Below, piece by piece: positions 9,704 to 19,472 of a stretch of DNA of 64,000 nt. The position numbers were made by a program, and so were the translations under genes. Under the pieces are notes generated by a model. It was given only the letters and a program-made list of their open reading frames with translations, did not search any database and was not told where the DNA came from. The DNA lies in assembly GCA_002811645.1 (NCBI GenBank), contig PDIP01000003.1, positions 218,358-282,357 on the forward strand. The letters run 5' to 3'. This stretch comes from Corallochytrium limacisporum. Lineage: Eukaryota > Opisthokonta. Position 1 is the stretch's first letter. Each line of letters starts with the position of its first letter.

Positions 9704-12361
9704 ATGCCGGGACCTGCAAAGGAAGAACCAGGTATGGACATACGTGGCTGGCTCAGCAAACGCCGGGCGCAAGCTGGTCAGGTCAAGAGCAAGGAGGACG
9801 CCGGCCCAAACAAAAGGGCTAAAGTGGAAGAACCGTCTCCGGTGCGTCGTAGCGCGCGATCTGGTAAGTCTTCAAAGTCCTCTACGCCGCAGAAATTAGA
9901 AGCAGCGTCTGTAGAGGACGTTAAACCTAAACAGCCTGTCAAGAAGGCACCTCTCCCGCCGAAGAAAACGCCATCTCCTGCAAAGAAAACGCCTTCTCCT
10001 GCAAAACCTGCCTCTAGGAAGGCTGCAAAAGTCGAAGACATTGATGATGGTGACGACTGGGCAGCGGAAGTGACGAAGTCAGCAGCCAAGCCAAAGTCCG
10101 GGTATGCAGACTACTTGAAGCGTACTGGGCCCACTGCATTAGGTACACGGGAGCCACCGAAGGGTTCTCCTGGCTGTTGTGATGGCCTTGTGTTCGTGTT
10201 TACGGGTGATCTCGACACTCTGGACAGGGATCAGGCCGGAAACATTGTGAAGAAATACGGTGGACGTGTTACAAGTTCAGTGAGTGGAAAGACCGACTAT
10301 TTGGTAGTTGGTAACGAACCAGGTCAAAGCAAACTGGCGAAAGCCAAGAGTCTGCAAGCCAAGGGCGGATGTCTCCAAATGATCGATGAGGACGCCTTTT
10401 ATGAGTTGATTCCTAGCCGGAAGGGTGATAATGGCAAATCGTGGCATGATATGGAAAAGCAGGGTGGAGCGTCAGTATCTGAGACGAAGCGCAAGCGGGG
10501 AAGGGACGATACTAAGGAGGGCGAAGAACTGCCACAGCCAGCAGAAAAGAAAGCAAAGGCACGAGCTTCTGGGTCCAAAAGTTCTGGAAAGGTGCCAATT
10601 GCGGTGGCTGCTGTATCTTCGGAAGACGACCAACTGTGGGTGGACAAATTGAAGCCAAAGGACTTCAGCGAGGTTTTGGGAAACCGAGCAAAGATCCAAA
10701 AACTGTTCTTTTGGTTGGAGAAATGGGACGATGTTCATCTTCACAAGAGCTACAAACATCCATATCAATTCTCAATGCACAACCGGAATGGTGATCCGAA
10801 TCGAAAGGCTGTGCTTATCACTGGTCCTCCGGGTATCGGAAAGACTACCAGTGCCCATCTAGCGACTCGTCTGGCCGGTCGTGAGCCCTTGGAATTCAAC
10901 GCTTCCAACACTCGAAGCAAGAAGATGTTGAATGAAGGCACAAGTTCTGCCATGGTCAACAAGGGTATGACTGAGTTCTTCCATGCAGAGGGCAAGGAAA
11001 GTGATGCTCCCGCACGCTCTGTGATTATCATGGACGAAGTCGACGGCATGTCATCTGGAGATCGTGGTGGCTTAGCAGCCCTGGGACAGTTGATCAAGAC
11101 TACCAAGGTGCCCATCATTTGCATTGCCAACGATGCCCAAAGCTCAAAGATGCGAAGCTTTGTAAATCATTGCTACGATCTAAAGTTTAGCAAGCCAAAG
11201 GTTGACGAAGTTGTACCGCGCCTTGCTGGCATTGCTCGAGAGATGGGCGTGAAGATTGATAACCCTGGTATCACTCAACTGGTGGAGGGCTTCAACGGAG
11301 ACATTCGGCAGGTTCTGAACACACTCTCCATGTATAGTCTCAGTGGAAAGGCCCAAGATTTCGAATCAGTGAAGGCCTACATCGATGACAATCCGAAGAA
11401 CTCAAAAATGACACCCTTTGATTGCACTCGCCATCTCTTCACTGCGAGAAGTCTCACTCACAATGACCGTGTAGATCTCTTCTTTATGGACTATGACCTG
11501 ATGCCCCTGTTTGTCCAGGAGAACTATCTTTCTGGTTTGGGAAAGCTTGGTGGAGACGAGGTCAAGAAATCAGAAATTACGCATGAAGTGGCTCAGAGCG
11601 TTTCTGATGGTGATCTGATCAGTGGGTCGATTCGTATGAATCAGAACTGGGGTCTCCTGCCTCAGCTTGCCTATGCGGCTGTGGTGCGTCCCACAGTGCT
11701 TCACCCGGGCAATGTGGGCATGATTCAGTTTCCCTCCGCGCTTGGTAAGATGTCAACCACCACGAAGAACAAGCGCATCATCCGGGAAGCGGCCATTCAC
11801 ACACGTTTGAAAACGTCCGCGGGTACACGGGACATGGGTCTGGATTATCTTCCGTTCATCAAGGATATCATGTTGCATCGATTGATTCAGAACGGTCCAA
11901 ATGACTTGGTAGACTTCATGGATACTTACGCACTGACAAAGCAGGACTTTGACCAAATTGTTGAGTACAATGACTGGAACTACAATGACAAGGAAAAGCA
12001 AGCCCTTCAGAAGGCTGGAAAGATTGGACCTGCCTGGACCAGTGTAGACTCCAAGGTCAAGGCTGGACTGACCCGCCTGTACAACAAGCAGACTCACGTT
12101 CTGCCATATGCTCTGGAACAGAAGCCCAAGGGTCGTCGGGGTGCAGCCCCGGAGGTGGTACCAAAATTGGGTGGGGACAAAGAAGATGAGTACAAATCGG
12201 ATGAAGAGGAGGCCGAAGGTGGCGATGACCCGATGAATGACCCGAATATCAAGACGAAGGGCGCACCCAAGGGCAAGGGTGGTTCCTCTCGTGGTGGACG
12301 TGGTGGACGTGGTAGTGCTCGTGGGAGTCGAGGCCGTGGACGTGGACGCGGTCGCAAATAA
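9704..12361 (+). CDS. RFC1: Replication factor C large subunit
   Basis: Largest subunit of the clamp loader that opens PCNA and places it on primer-template junctions. In order: an N-terminal MDIRGWLSKR that resembles the start of other RFC1 proteins, a Ser/Pro/Lys-rich linker with KKTPSPA repeats, and a BRCT domain (about residues 155-235, FVFTGDLDTL, GGRVTSSVSGKTDYLVVG). The AAA+ module follows with Walker A GPPGIGKTT (about 373) and Walker B IIMDEVDGMS (about 443), then the RFC1 C-terminal domain. The protein ends in an acidic stretch and about 45 residues rich in RGG and RGR repeats. Total 885 residues. The RGG tail is unusual for RFC1; basic tails are known but not typically of this type. 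ATG at 9704 is the first in the frame. Confidence 0.95.
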   Translation: MPGPAKEEPGMDIRGWLSKRRAQAGQVKSKEDAGPNKRAKVEEPSPVRRSARSGKSSKSSTPQKLEAASVEDVKPKQPVKKAPLPPKKTPSPAKKTPSPAKPASRKAAKVEDIDDGDDWAAEVTKSAAKPKSGYADYLKRTGPTALGTREPPKGSPGCCDGLVFVFTGDLDTLDRDQAGNIVKKYGGRVTSSVSGKTDYLVVGNEPGQSKLAKAKSLQAKGGCLQMIDEDAFYELIPSRKGDNGKSWHDMEKQGGASVSETKRKRGRDDTKEGEELPQPAEKKAKARASGSKSSGKVPIAVAAVSSEDDQLWVDKLKPKDFSEVLGNRAKIQKLFFWLEKWDDVHLHKSYKHPYQFSMHNRNGDPNRKAVLITGPPGIGKTTSAHLATRLAGREPLEFNASNTRSKKMLNEGTSSAMVNKGMTEFFHAEGKESDAPARSVIIMDEVDGMSSGDRGGLAALGQLIKTTKVPIICIANDAQSSKMRSFVNHCYDLKFSKPKVDEVVPRLAGIAREMGVKIDNPGITQLVEGFNGDIRQVLNTLSMYSLSGKAQDFESVKAYIDDNPKNSKMTPFDCTRHLFTARSLTHNDRVDLFFMDYDLMPLFVQENYLSGLGKLGGDEVKKSEITHEVAQSVSDGDLISGSIRMNQNWGLLPQLAYAAVVRPTVLHPGNVGMIQFPSALGKMSTTTKNKRIIREAAIHTRLKTSAGTRDMGLDYLPFIKDIMLHRLIQNGPNDLVDFMDTYALTKQDFDQIVEYNDWNYNDKEKQALQKAGKIGPAWTSVDSKVKAGLTRLYNKQTHVLPYALEQKPKGRRGAAPEVVPKLGGDKEDEYKSDEEEAEGGDDPMNDPNIKTKGAPKGKGGSSRGGRGGRGSARGSRGRGRGRGRK

Positions 12362-13099
12362 GGCTCGGCACTCTGGCCCGTTCATCACTGTAAATTGTAG
12401 ATCAGCATTATAGATTCTCCGTAAATATCACGGTTTCTTTATCAGTTCTGTGACTCTACGTGATCATTGACAACCGATGGCTTACTGATTGGCTCTTGTT
12501 TTGGAGCCTTAACCTGAGGCAAGCCGAACATATCCTTTTTTTTTTGGCTTTAGCGTCCAACCTTTAGCGTGTCTCCACATCCCTCCGCTTCTTCCAACTT
12601 CTCAGTGGGGACTTAAATCGCCAAACCACCGACATACTGAACGGAGGAGAAGAGGCCACAGGGGACCCCTTGTTAATGACGTCTCGCTGCGCTCGGACGA
12701 GACCCAGCGCAAAAAATCACTGCATGACGAGGAAATCAAAGGCAGGAAAATTTTCATATATTTAGTACCTGAGCGATGCGGTTGATTTGCAATCGAGAAA
12801 GGCGGGCGAAATTTGAGCACCGCCTCTCAGCTGCGGGTCTCACCGCTGTGCGCAGGGTACACTCCCATCGATGGGATCGGTCTCAACGCACCGGCGTGAT
12901 GGATACAGCATCATCAAGCTTAATACAGATGTTTGTAGACTGATTGTCGAAAGAGAGTCTTGTTGAGCAAAGTGGTATCTGAAAAATATGCTCTAGGGAT
13001 GACACGATATATCGGAGACGCACAGTAGCGTTCAGAGTCAGGAGGGACCAATACCCTGAAGTGCGCCCGGTACAGGATCCAACAAAGACTTTCTCAACT
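12362..13099. other. Intergenic between RFC1 and the HORMA gene
   Basis: No gene recognised in 738 bases. Contains a small inverted repeat GTCTCG (12681-12686) / CGAGAC (12698-12703) and a perfect 14-base palindrome at 12863-12876. Presumed promoter of the HORMA gene. Confidence 0.5.
12863..12876. repeat. Perfect 14-bp palindrome
   Basis: TCCCATCGATGGGA reads the same on both strands and lies about 225 bases before the start of the meiotic HORMA gene. It may be a binding site for a dimeric regulator; this is inference only. Confidence 0.4.
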
Positions 13100-14410
13100 A
13101 TGTTAGCAACTGTGTCTCAATCTAAAAAGAGCGTGCAGCCTTCAAAAGTGAAGACACATGTTCCAACCGAGGCTAACTGTAAGATGTTTATGAAGAACAT
13201 GGTCAAGATCGCGATCAGTTGCATTTTTTATTGTCGGGGACTGTACAATGCTTGTGAAGATTTCCGTGACTACCATCTTGGTGAGCATTCATTTAAAATC
13301 CTAAGATCAGATGGTCCAAGATCTCGAGGACTGGTTGCAGTCATTGTGGATGGAGTCTGGGATGCCATAGACAAGAGATACCTGAAAGAATTAACTGTTG
13401 GATTCTACACCGACCCCGACAAACCAGAAGCCTGCATAGAAAGGTATACTCTATCGTTCAGCTACAAGAACCTCATGGGTCCAGAGGCCCAAATGAAGGT
13501 TTTGCACAATTGCCAAGAGATTTATCGACGCAAGGGATACACATCAGAGAATCTAAACAGGACTGCAATTGGCTTGTTACTAAAGATAATCGACCAGTGT
13601 CAAGTGGCTCCGATCCTTGACCAGAACATACAGTTCTTCATTAAGTTAGATTATCAGAATACGTGTCCACTCACATATGAACCTAAGCACTTTCGCCCTG
13701 CTGAGTTTGAAAACGTTTACGTCGATGATGAGGACGCCTACGAATGGGACTGTGGCAAGATTAAAAGTAGGACCCACATACTCAAAGCAAATGTCACTCT
13801 TGTGGGCCAAAGGGAGATAAGTGTCAATGCAGGATCTGAGACATCACTGCCAGCACCGTTGTCGGAAGACCTCGAGATGGTACCTTATTGTGTTCCAACG
13901 GTATCCCGTCAGCAGTCCAAAGACTCGGTGGCACATCGAAATAAGTGCATCTGTGGAAAGAAGGCAAATCGGTCCCGGAAGACCTTCGAGTGCTTCGAAT
14001 GCAAGTCGTTGTCACATCTAGCATGCTGTGGGTATGTCTTTGACGGAGAGATGGAAAATTCTGTATGCAGACATTGTCAAGGTGGTGACATCACACAGGA
14101 AGATTTCGACATGGCCTGTCTTCGACGAGTTCTTGACGCCTTGATCGACATGCATCATTGCTGCAAAGCCCCTTCTAGCCAATACCTAGAGTCTCTCAAC
14201 ATCGGTCCCCGGAAGAGAGTAAGAGCGATCTGGAGTCAGTTGAAAGAGAGCATGATTGTGGGGTCTGGCTTCATGGGTGGCAGGGCTAGAAATGAGATCA
14301 AGGTAACCGTGCAAGAGCTCAAGGAGATGATTCGAATTGGTAGACTCATGACGTACGAGGAAATCGTGCACAAGTCTGAGGAAGCGTCCAGAAAGCGCCA
14401 GAAACCTTAA
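13100..14410 (+). CDS. Meiotic HORMA-domain protein (Hop1/HORMAD-like)
   Basis: Axis protein of meiotic chromosomes that promotes double-strand breaks and interhomologue recombination. The HORMA domain spans roughly residues 18-235, with the diagnostic run through CIFYCRGLYNACEDF, VDGVWDAIDKRYLKELTVGFY and ERYTLSFSYKN. A PHD-like zinc finger follows (about 282-325), with ordered Cys and His: CICGKK, CFECKSLSHLACC, CRHC. The remaining 110 residues are charged and helical and resemble the winged-helix part of the Hop1 chromatin-binding region. No clear C-terminal closure motif is visible. The start is the ATG at 13100; the frame runs up to a GTG at 13061. 436 residues. This implies a meiotic or parasexual cycle. 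Confidence 0.88.
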   Translation: MLATVSQSKKSVQPSKVKTHVPTEANCKMFMKNMVKIAISCIFYCRGLYNACEDFRDYHLGEHSFKILRSDGPRSRGLVAVIVDGVWDAIDKRYLKELTVGFYTDPDKPEACIERYTLSFSYKNLMGPEAQMKVLHNCQEIYRRKGYTSENLNRTAIGLLLKIIDQCQVAPILDQNIQFFIKLDYQNTCPLTYEPKHFRPAEFENVYVDDEDAYEWDCGKIKSRTHILKANVTLVGQREISVNAGSETSLPAPLSEDLEMVPYCVPTVSRQQSKDSVAHRNKCICGKKANRSRKTFECFECKSLSHLACCGYVFDGEMENSVCRHCQGGDITQEDFDMACLRRVLDALIDMHHCCKAPSSQYLESLNIGPRKRVRAIWSQLKESMIVGSGFMGGRARNEIKVTVQELKEMIRIGRLMTYEEIVHKSEEASRKRQKP

Positions 14411-15613
14411 GGATGCTCAGGTACGGTGCCCCTTTACCGCTCCAGGCACCCTCCAAGTATTGAGATTGCGAGGACGACGGTGGAGCATATCGATGAAAAG
14501 AGAGGGGAAGCAGTGAAATGTGCCGCACCGGCCGGGTGAAATGTCTCTACTGTTGTGCGCAGGATCGCCACGGAGCTCCTCGGATACACCCAACAACAGG
14601 CCCGGAGCAATAGTCGCTGAACCAACCTAACAATATCTTTAGCATATGGGTATGGCCAATAGGAGCCAATCTCTATCGCTTAATCAATCGTACCAGTACA
14701 GGGGACTTCCTTCGTTTATGAAGCGAGAGTAGTATACACACAATAAACCCATTAGAACCGATAGACTGTTACATGCCAGGAGTTTCCTCAGTTCACGCAC
14801 CCAATAATGAAGCAGACGACTTCGATTGTGCTACCCGAGATAAAATCAGCGTACATTTCGCGCCCGATTCTGGGCCTTTGTGTATATTGTTGAACAACCA
14901 GCATCTCTTCCGTGCACCACCCACTAGCTGTTTCCCGAGTGTCGGAAAAAGGCTCCCCCCCACTTCCAACATTATTTTCTTCATGTTATTTTTCCCACCA
15001 CTACTACTGCCTGCCATTGGAAGAAGGACGCAGTGGTACTAGGTCGACCCTGGTGAAAAACCGCTAACGCGTCGGAGTATTTCTCAGCTGGTTTCTTAGC
15101 CGCTATCCCGCCGGCTGCCTGTCCCGGGGATCCCTGATCTTCTCGCAAACCACACAGAGAAACCCACATGAAAAAGAAGCTCGTGACCTGTTGACGTTTC
15201 GTATCCTTAGTGCCAAGTGTATATGTACTGAGCGCTGGTATGAGTATTTTCCTCCTCCTCAGTGCGGGGGTATGATGTGTCCTCGTTGTGTCCGCTTTCT
15301 TCGAGAACCAAGACAGCGAACGCAGAGGACCACAGGGTTTAACTATGAACTGGGGATGGTTTTGCCCCCAAATGACTGGTTTCCTGTTGCGGCGAGAGTA
15401 TTATTAATGACATGATGTACTCACTATTCATATTGTTCAAATCCAACCATTTGACTACTAATTAAGAGCATGGTCCTCTGTGATATTTAAGCCTGTCTGC
15501 AGTAGTGACTTTGCAAACAGCGGAGCAGGTACACGATACCGGACTTAGAAACAGATAGACAAAGGAAAATTGTAAAGGCCTTAACAAGTTTGTAAGGATA
15601 TTCATTCGGCAAG
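14411..15613. other. Intergenic between the HORMA gene and ARL8
   Basis: 1.2 kb without a recognisable gene. Short open frames under 90 codons show no motif. A TATTTAAG block at 15484-15491 lies 130 bases before the ARL8 ATG. No tRNA or other RNA was recognised. Confidence 0.5.
15484..15491 (+). promoter_or_regulatory. Possible TATA-like element for ARL8
   Basis: TATTTAAG, 130 bases upstream of the ARL8 start. The position and composition fit a core promoter element, but there is no experimental support. Confidence 0.35.
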
Positions 15614-16183
15614 ATGTTTGAATGGTTTCAAAACCTTTTGGACTGGTTCAAGTCCCTCTTCTTTAATGAAGAAATGGAACTGACCCTGGTTGGTCTGCAG
15701 AACAGCGGCAAAACAACGTTTGTGAATGTTATTTCTAGTGGACAGTTCATTGAAGATATGATTCCTACGCAGGGTTTCAATATGCGAAAGATTTCAAAGG
15801 GAAACGTTACTATCAAGCTTTGGGATATTGGCGGTCAGAAGCGTTTCCGTAGCATGTGGGAGCGGTACTGCCGGGGTGTAAATTGCATCGTCTACATGGT
15901 CGACGCCGCCGACAAAGACAAGTTTGAGCTAAGCAAGCAAGAGCTGGAGGCTTTGCTGGACAAGCCTCAGCTGGCTGGAATTCCTCTGCTTCTGCTAGGA
16001 AACAAGAATGACATTCAGGGTGCCGCCACTGTTGAGGAACTGACAGACAAGTTTGAGCTCAGTAAGATTCAGGGACGAGAGGTATGCGTCTACTCGATAT
16101 CGTGTAAGAACCAACAGAACCTGGACAAGACCCTCCAATGGTTGACACAGCACTCGAACAAGGCAAAGCAGGGATCGAAGTAA
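15614..16183 (+). CDS. ARL8: ARL8 small GTPase
   Basis: Arf-like GTPase that sits on lysosomes or late endosomes and recruits kinesin adaptors and tethering factors. 189 residues, close to the family's 186. The N-terminus ([16 protein letters not shown]) is an amphipathic helix without the Gly2 myristoylation site of Arfs, as in ARL8. Nucleotide motifs: GLQNSGKTT (27-35), DIGGQKRF and NKND. The stretch [19 protein letters not shown] is almost identical to ARL8. It converges with NOG1, with 187 bases between the stops. ARL8 is missing from budding yeast but widespread in other eukaryotes. Confidence 0.95.
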   Translation: MFEWFQNLLDWFKSLFFNEEMELTLVGLQNSGKTTFVNVISSGQFIEDMIPTQGFNMRKISKGNVTIKLWDIGGQKRFRSMWERYCRGVNCIVYMVDAADKDKFELSKQELEALLDKPQLAGIPLLLLGNKNDIQGAATVEELTDKFELSKIQGREVCVYSISCKNQQNLDKTLQWLTQHSNKAKQGSK

Positions 16184-16370
16184 GATATTCTGCGGCACCT
16201 GGCGCTTACACAGCTCTATACATATCTGTACCATTCTCGCACACGCGGCTTCTTCATAGAACAATCTAATTACATCTAACATCATTATTGATCGGGGTGA
16301 CTGACGTGATTTTCTCAAACGGGTGACAAACATGCTAATCGATTTAATATCTGATAGATGTGTGTAACGT

Positions 16371-18377
16371 TTAACGGCGATCAGTGGTGCCCTGCTTCCT
16401 CTTGCCAGAGTATAGATGTTTGGGCATTTTGGCACCGATGTGACGATCGGCTTCGCCAGCTTTACCATACTTGTGGATAGTCTTGCGCTGGGCCATATTC
16501 TGCAACTTCTTGGATTGCTTGAGTTGCTCCTTGTTGGCCAGACCAGCCTCGGCACGACTAGCAGAGCGAGTACGAATCGCCAGAGCCTGAGAAATGGCAG
16601 GGTTGCGGCTTGCGTTGCGAGGGCGGTCCCGGGAAGTGACCAGGGTCCCAGAGTTGTCGTCATCAACGTCCATGCCATCTCCACCTTTCTTGCTACTACT
16701 CTTGGAGCGGTTGGTGGCATCGTCGCGGCGGGTTCGACTGCGGCCACGTTCGCGGGTCTCAACTGGCTTGACGCCGGAGGGCATGAGGCTCTTGTCGCTG
16801 CTGAGAGTGTTGCCAGCAGGACGCTTGTTGCGGGGCACCGGGGCGACATTACGCTTCTTCTTTTGTCGGTGGAGCTCAATGGCGTGCTTCTTGCGGGCAC
16901 GAATTTCTTCGGCTTTGGCCTTAACCTCTGCATCCTCTTCAATCGTTTCCACTTCATAAAATCCAGATTCTTCCCGCATGCCTTCCTCACGTTCTAATTC
17001 GTCCAAACGGTCGAGGAGCTCGGGATCGACGTAGTCAGCAATATTCTTACCGTCCATGATTTCAGGCACGACGTCATACTTCCACTCCTCGTTGGCCAGT
17101 TGATGATGATCCTTAAGATTGTAGTAGAAATCAGCACCTTCACGCTCTTCAATGTCTCGCAAAGTTGGGCGCTTCTTAATAGGCCGGTCGTTCTCATCCT
17201 TGAATTTCTTGCCCGCGTTGTGGCGCATGAAAGAATCGGGCACGAAGGGAGTGCGGTCAGCGGGGATACCGTTCTCCGGCACCGCGACATGCAGTTTACT
17301 CAAAACATCGTTTTCGTTACGGCGACCGGAGCGCAGCTTCTGATCCACACGATGGGCTAGGAGCATATCGCAGCACGTGTTCTTGACATCTGCTACATTG
17401 ATCTCGGCGAGGGTACTCATAGTCAAAACCTTTGCTCCTTCTTCTTCAATTTGCTTCAAGGCCTCTTGGCGTTCAGGTTTCAAGTTCTCGGGCTTCATGA
17501 CATCAGTCTTGTTCAAAACAACAGCGATGGGCTTGTTGGCAAACAATGGTTTGATACTGTGATACAGAGATACTTGACTCTCGAAACTGAAACCGCACTG
17601 TTCACTAATGTCGACCATGAATACAATGCACGCCCGCAAATGAGCCATGGCAGTGACACTCTGCATTTCAATAGTATTCCTGTCCTCCAGAGGATGATCA
17701 AGGATACCGGGAGTGTCGATTACTTGCCAGCGGAGATACTTGTAATCACTGTGCCCAACGAACAAGGACTTGGTGGTGAAGGCATAGGGCTGTACCTCTA
17801 CATCTGCCCGAGTCACTTTGTTGATAAAAGAGCTCTTACCGACATTGGGGTAGCCACAAAGGATAAGAGTGCGTGTGTTGGGGTCAATTGACGGCAGACG
17901 GCTCAAATGCTGACGAACCTGCTCCAGGTATTCTAAGCTGCTAGATTGGCGTTTCATGATAGTGCACATGCGCCCGAGGGCAGCACGCTTCAGCTGCTTG
18001 CATCGGTACAGGGAATCACCAAACTTCATCAACCGCACGTAGTCCTTTGCCACGTTATCAATCAACGACTTTGCCATTGCTACCTGTCCCAAGGCCAGCT
18101 TGTAGTGATCCTTATCATACAAAACGTTCATCAAGTCCGCGTAGAACGGATGAATGTCGTCAATCTTGGGGAAGTCCTCCAAAATTGATGTAAGACGGTC
18201 GTGCATGTTTTGCTGTGTGAACTTAATCTTCCGCATATAGAAGTTTCTAATGCGACTGATCTTGTAACCCGGGTGAATGACGGTCGGAGTCTTCCTCTGA
18301 GTCTTTGACAACATTATATCAATAAAGTCGTTGCCCGTAGGCACGACCTGAATCTTCTTGAAATTATATATCGACAT
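16371..18377 (-). CDS. NOG1: Nucleolar GTP-binding protein 1
   Basis: GTPase needed for assembly and nuclear maturation of the 60S ribosomal subunit. 668 residues, the usual size. The N-terminal NOG1 helical region (MSIYNFKKIQVVPTGNDFIDI) is clear, followed by an OBG-type GTPase with G1 GYPNVGKSSF near residue 175, G3 DTPGILDHPLEDRNTIE and G4 NKTD. The NOGCT region follows (RPTLRDIEEREGADFYYNLKDHHQ), then a basic tail with RS-like blocks that reads as nucleolar targeting. ATG at 18377. High confidence. Confidence 0.96.
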   Translation of the reverse strand: MSIYNFKKIQVVPTGNDFIDIMLSKTQRKTPTVIHPGYKISRIRNFYMRKIKFTQQNMHDRLTSILEDFPKIDDIHPFYADLMNVLYDKDHYKLALGQVAMAKSLIDNVAKDYVRLMKFGDSLYRCKQLKRAALGRMCTIMKRQSSSLEYLEQVRQHLSRLPSIDPNTRTLILCGYPNVGKSSFINKVTRADVEVQPYAFTTKSLFVGHSDYKYLRWQVIDTPGILDHPLEDRNTIEMQSVTAMAHLRACIVFMVDISEQCGFSFESQVSLYHSIKPLFANKPIAVVLNKTDVMKPENLKPERQEALKQIEEEGAKVLTMSTLAEINVADVKNTCCDMLLAHRVDQKLRSGRRNENDVLSKLHVAVPENGIPADRTPFVPDSFMRHNAGKKFKDENDRPIKKRPTLRDIEEREGADFYYNLKDHHQLANEEWKYDVVPEIMDGKNIADYVDPELLDRLDELEREEGMREESGFYEVETIEEDAEVKAKAEEIRARKKHAIELHRQKKKRNVAPVPRNKRPAGNTLSSDKSLMPSGVKPVETRERGRSRTRRDDATNRSKSSSKKGGDGMDVDDDNSGTLVTSRDRPRNASRNPAISQALAIRTRSASRAEAGLANKEQLKQSKKLQNMAQRKTIHKYGKAGEADRHIGAKMPKHLYSGKRKQGTTDRR

Positions 18378-19472
18378 GGTGTCGTAGTTTCTACTCCCCT
18401 TGTTGTGTTTGTGCTTGCTTGCTAACTAATATTACAGGTTCTGGTTTCCGAACTATGCCATACCAAATTTCTTTCGTTCTTTAATATTCGCAAAGGACCA
18501 CGCGGGTTAAGGACACCGCATGTCATATGCTGTGGCGACATTAGCTTCCTACATAAATTTCGATCGCTCGCTCGTTCAAATACTTTAGCACCTTTTTCCA
18601 TACTGCTGCCGAGACCTTTTGCGCATTGCCATTTGCCAAACTTGTCGGTCAACCCCGCATGTGTCAAAGGTGTACTTTTCAGTGCGGGCGTGTTCTTGCC
18701 GGAGGCATCGTACGAAGTGCTCCGTCCAGTACTCACATTAGTTAGACTGTGGCCCACCGGGCCAGAGACCCACCCGCCTTTCTCTCCTGCCACAGAACCC
18801 GCCGCGTGGTGTTTGCGCGCTATCGGGAGTGGACGGCGGCAGCACACTCGGGGAGAAGTAGTCTAAGGGGGGGGGGGTGCTGAGAAAGAAAAGATAAAGG
18901 GGGGGGGCCTCGGGGCGTGGGGGAACCAGAAAAACTGGCAGCTTGGACGGTGGAGAGGTCAGTTGAGCAAAGGTTGGCGGGGGGTGCGGGGTGTTGGCCG
19001 GGAGGTGGCGGGTCTCCTGCGCCTACTGAACTGAACCTATGCGTCGCCTTCTCACGCGGGCCAGTGGGGAGGGACGTCTGGGTGGGACTCGGAACCCTTG
19101 TGAGGGGTACGTGATAATAACCGATGCCCTGATTATTGAATTCGGAAAATGATATTGATGAGAGCAGTCGAACACTCGTGCGCGCTACATATTGTGTGCG
19201 ACCTCGTCCTGGTTGTCCCGGTGAGTTGGGATATTGGGGGAGACAGTCAGGGATTCATTCGAGAACGTTGGCTGAAAGCGCGAACAATAACTGATAGTGT
19301 TGGAACCTGCCATTGTTTGCCACTGGGAGTAGGCAACAGTTGCCACGGTTCAATTGGGGACAAGACCAAAATGATCGCCGAGCAATATGTGGCGCACAGT
19401 AGTGACGACTATGAAGAGAAGTCCAACTATTGATGTATTTTTTATGGTGACCTGCATCTGTCACAATATTCT
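18378..19472. other. Intergenic upstream of NOG1, with G-runs
   Basis: About 1.1 kb with no credible gene. It lies upstream of NOG1 and downstream of PFKFB, both on the minus strand. It contains G11 (18867-18877) and G9 (18899-18907) on the plus strand and a GGGGGAACC word at 18919-18927. Confidence 0.5.
18867..18907 (+). repeat. Two poly-G runs
   Basis: G11 at 18867-18877 and G9 at 18899-18907, separated by an A-rich spacer. They are in intergenic DNA roughly 500 bases upstream of the NOG1 start. Confidence 0.8.

Noticed and set aside
11753-12388. 211-codon minus-strand frame antisense to the end of RFC1
   Set aside because: Antisense to the RGG repeat and conserved RFC1 domain; begins with Thr/Ser repeats and shows no family motif.
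12602-12820. Possible structured RNA in the RFC1-HORMA spacer
   Set aside because: Small inverted repeats are present but none of the conserved sequences of tRNA, U1, U2, U4, U5, U6, SRP or RNase P RNA was found.
16416-16997. 193-codon plus-strand frame antisense to NOG1
   Set aside because: Lies entirely against the conserved NOG1 C-terminal coding region; the product is a hydrophobic Ala/Gly/Val mix typical of antisense frames.
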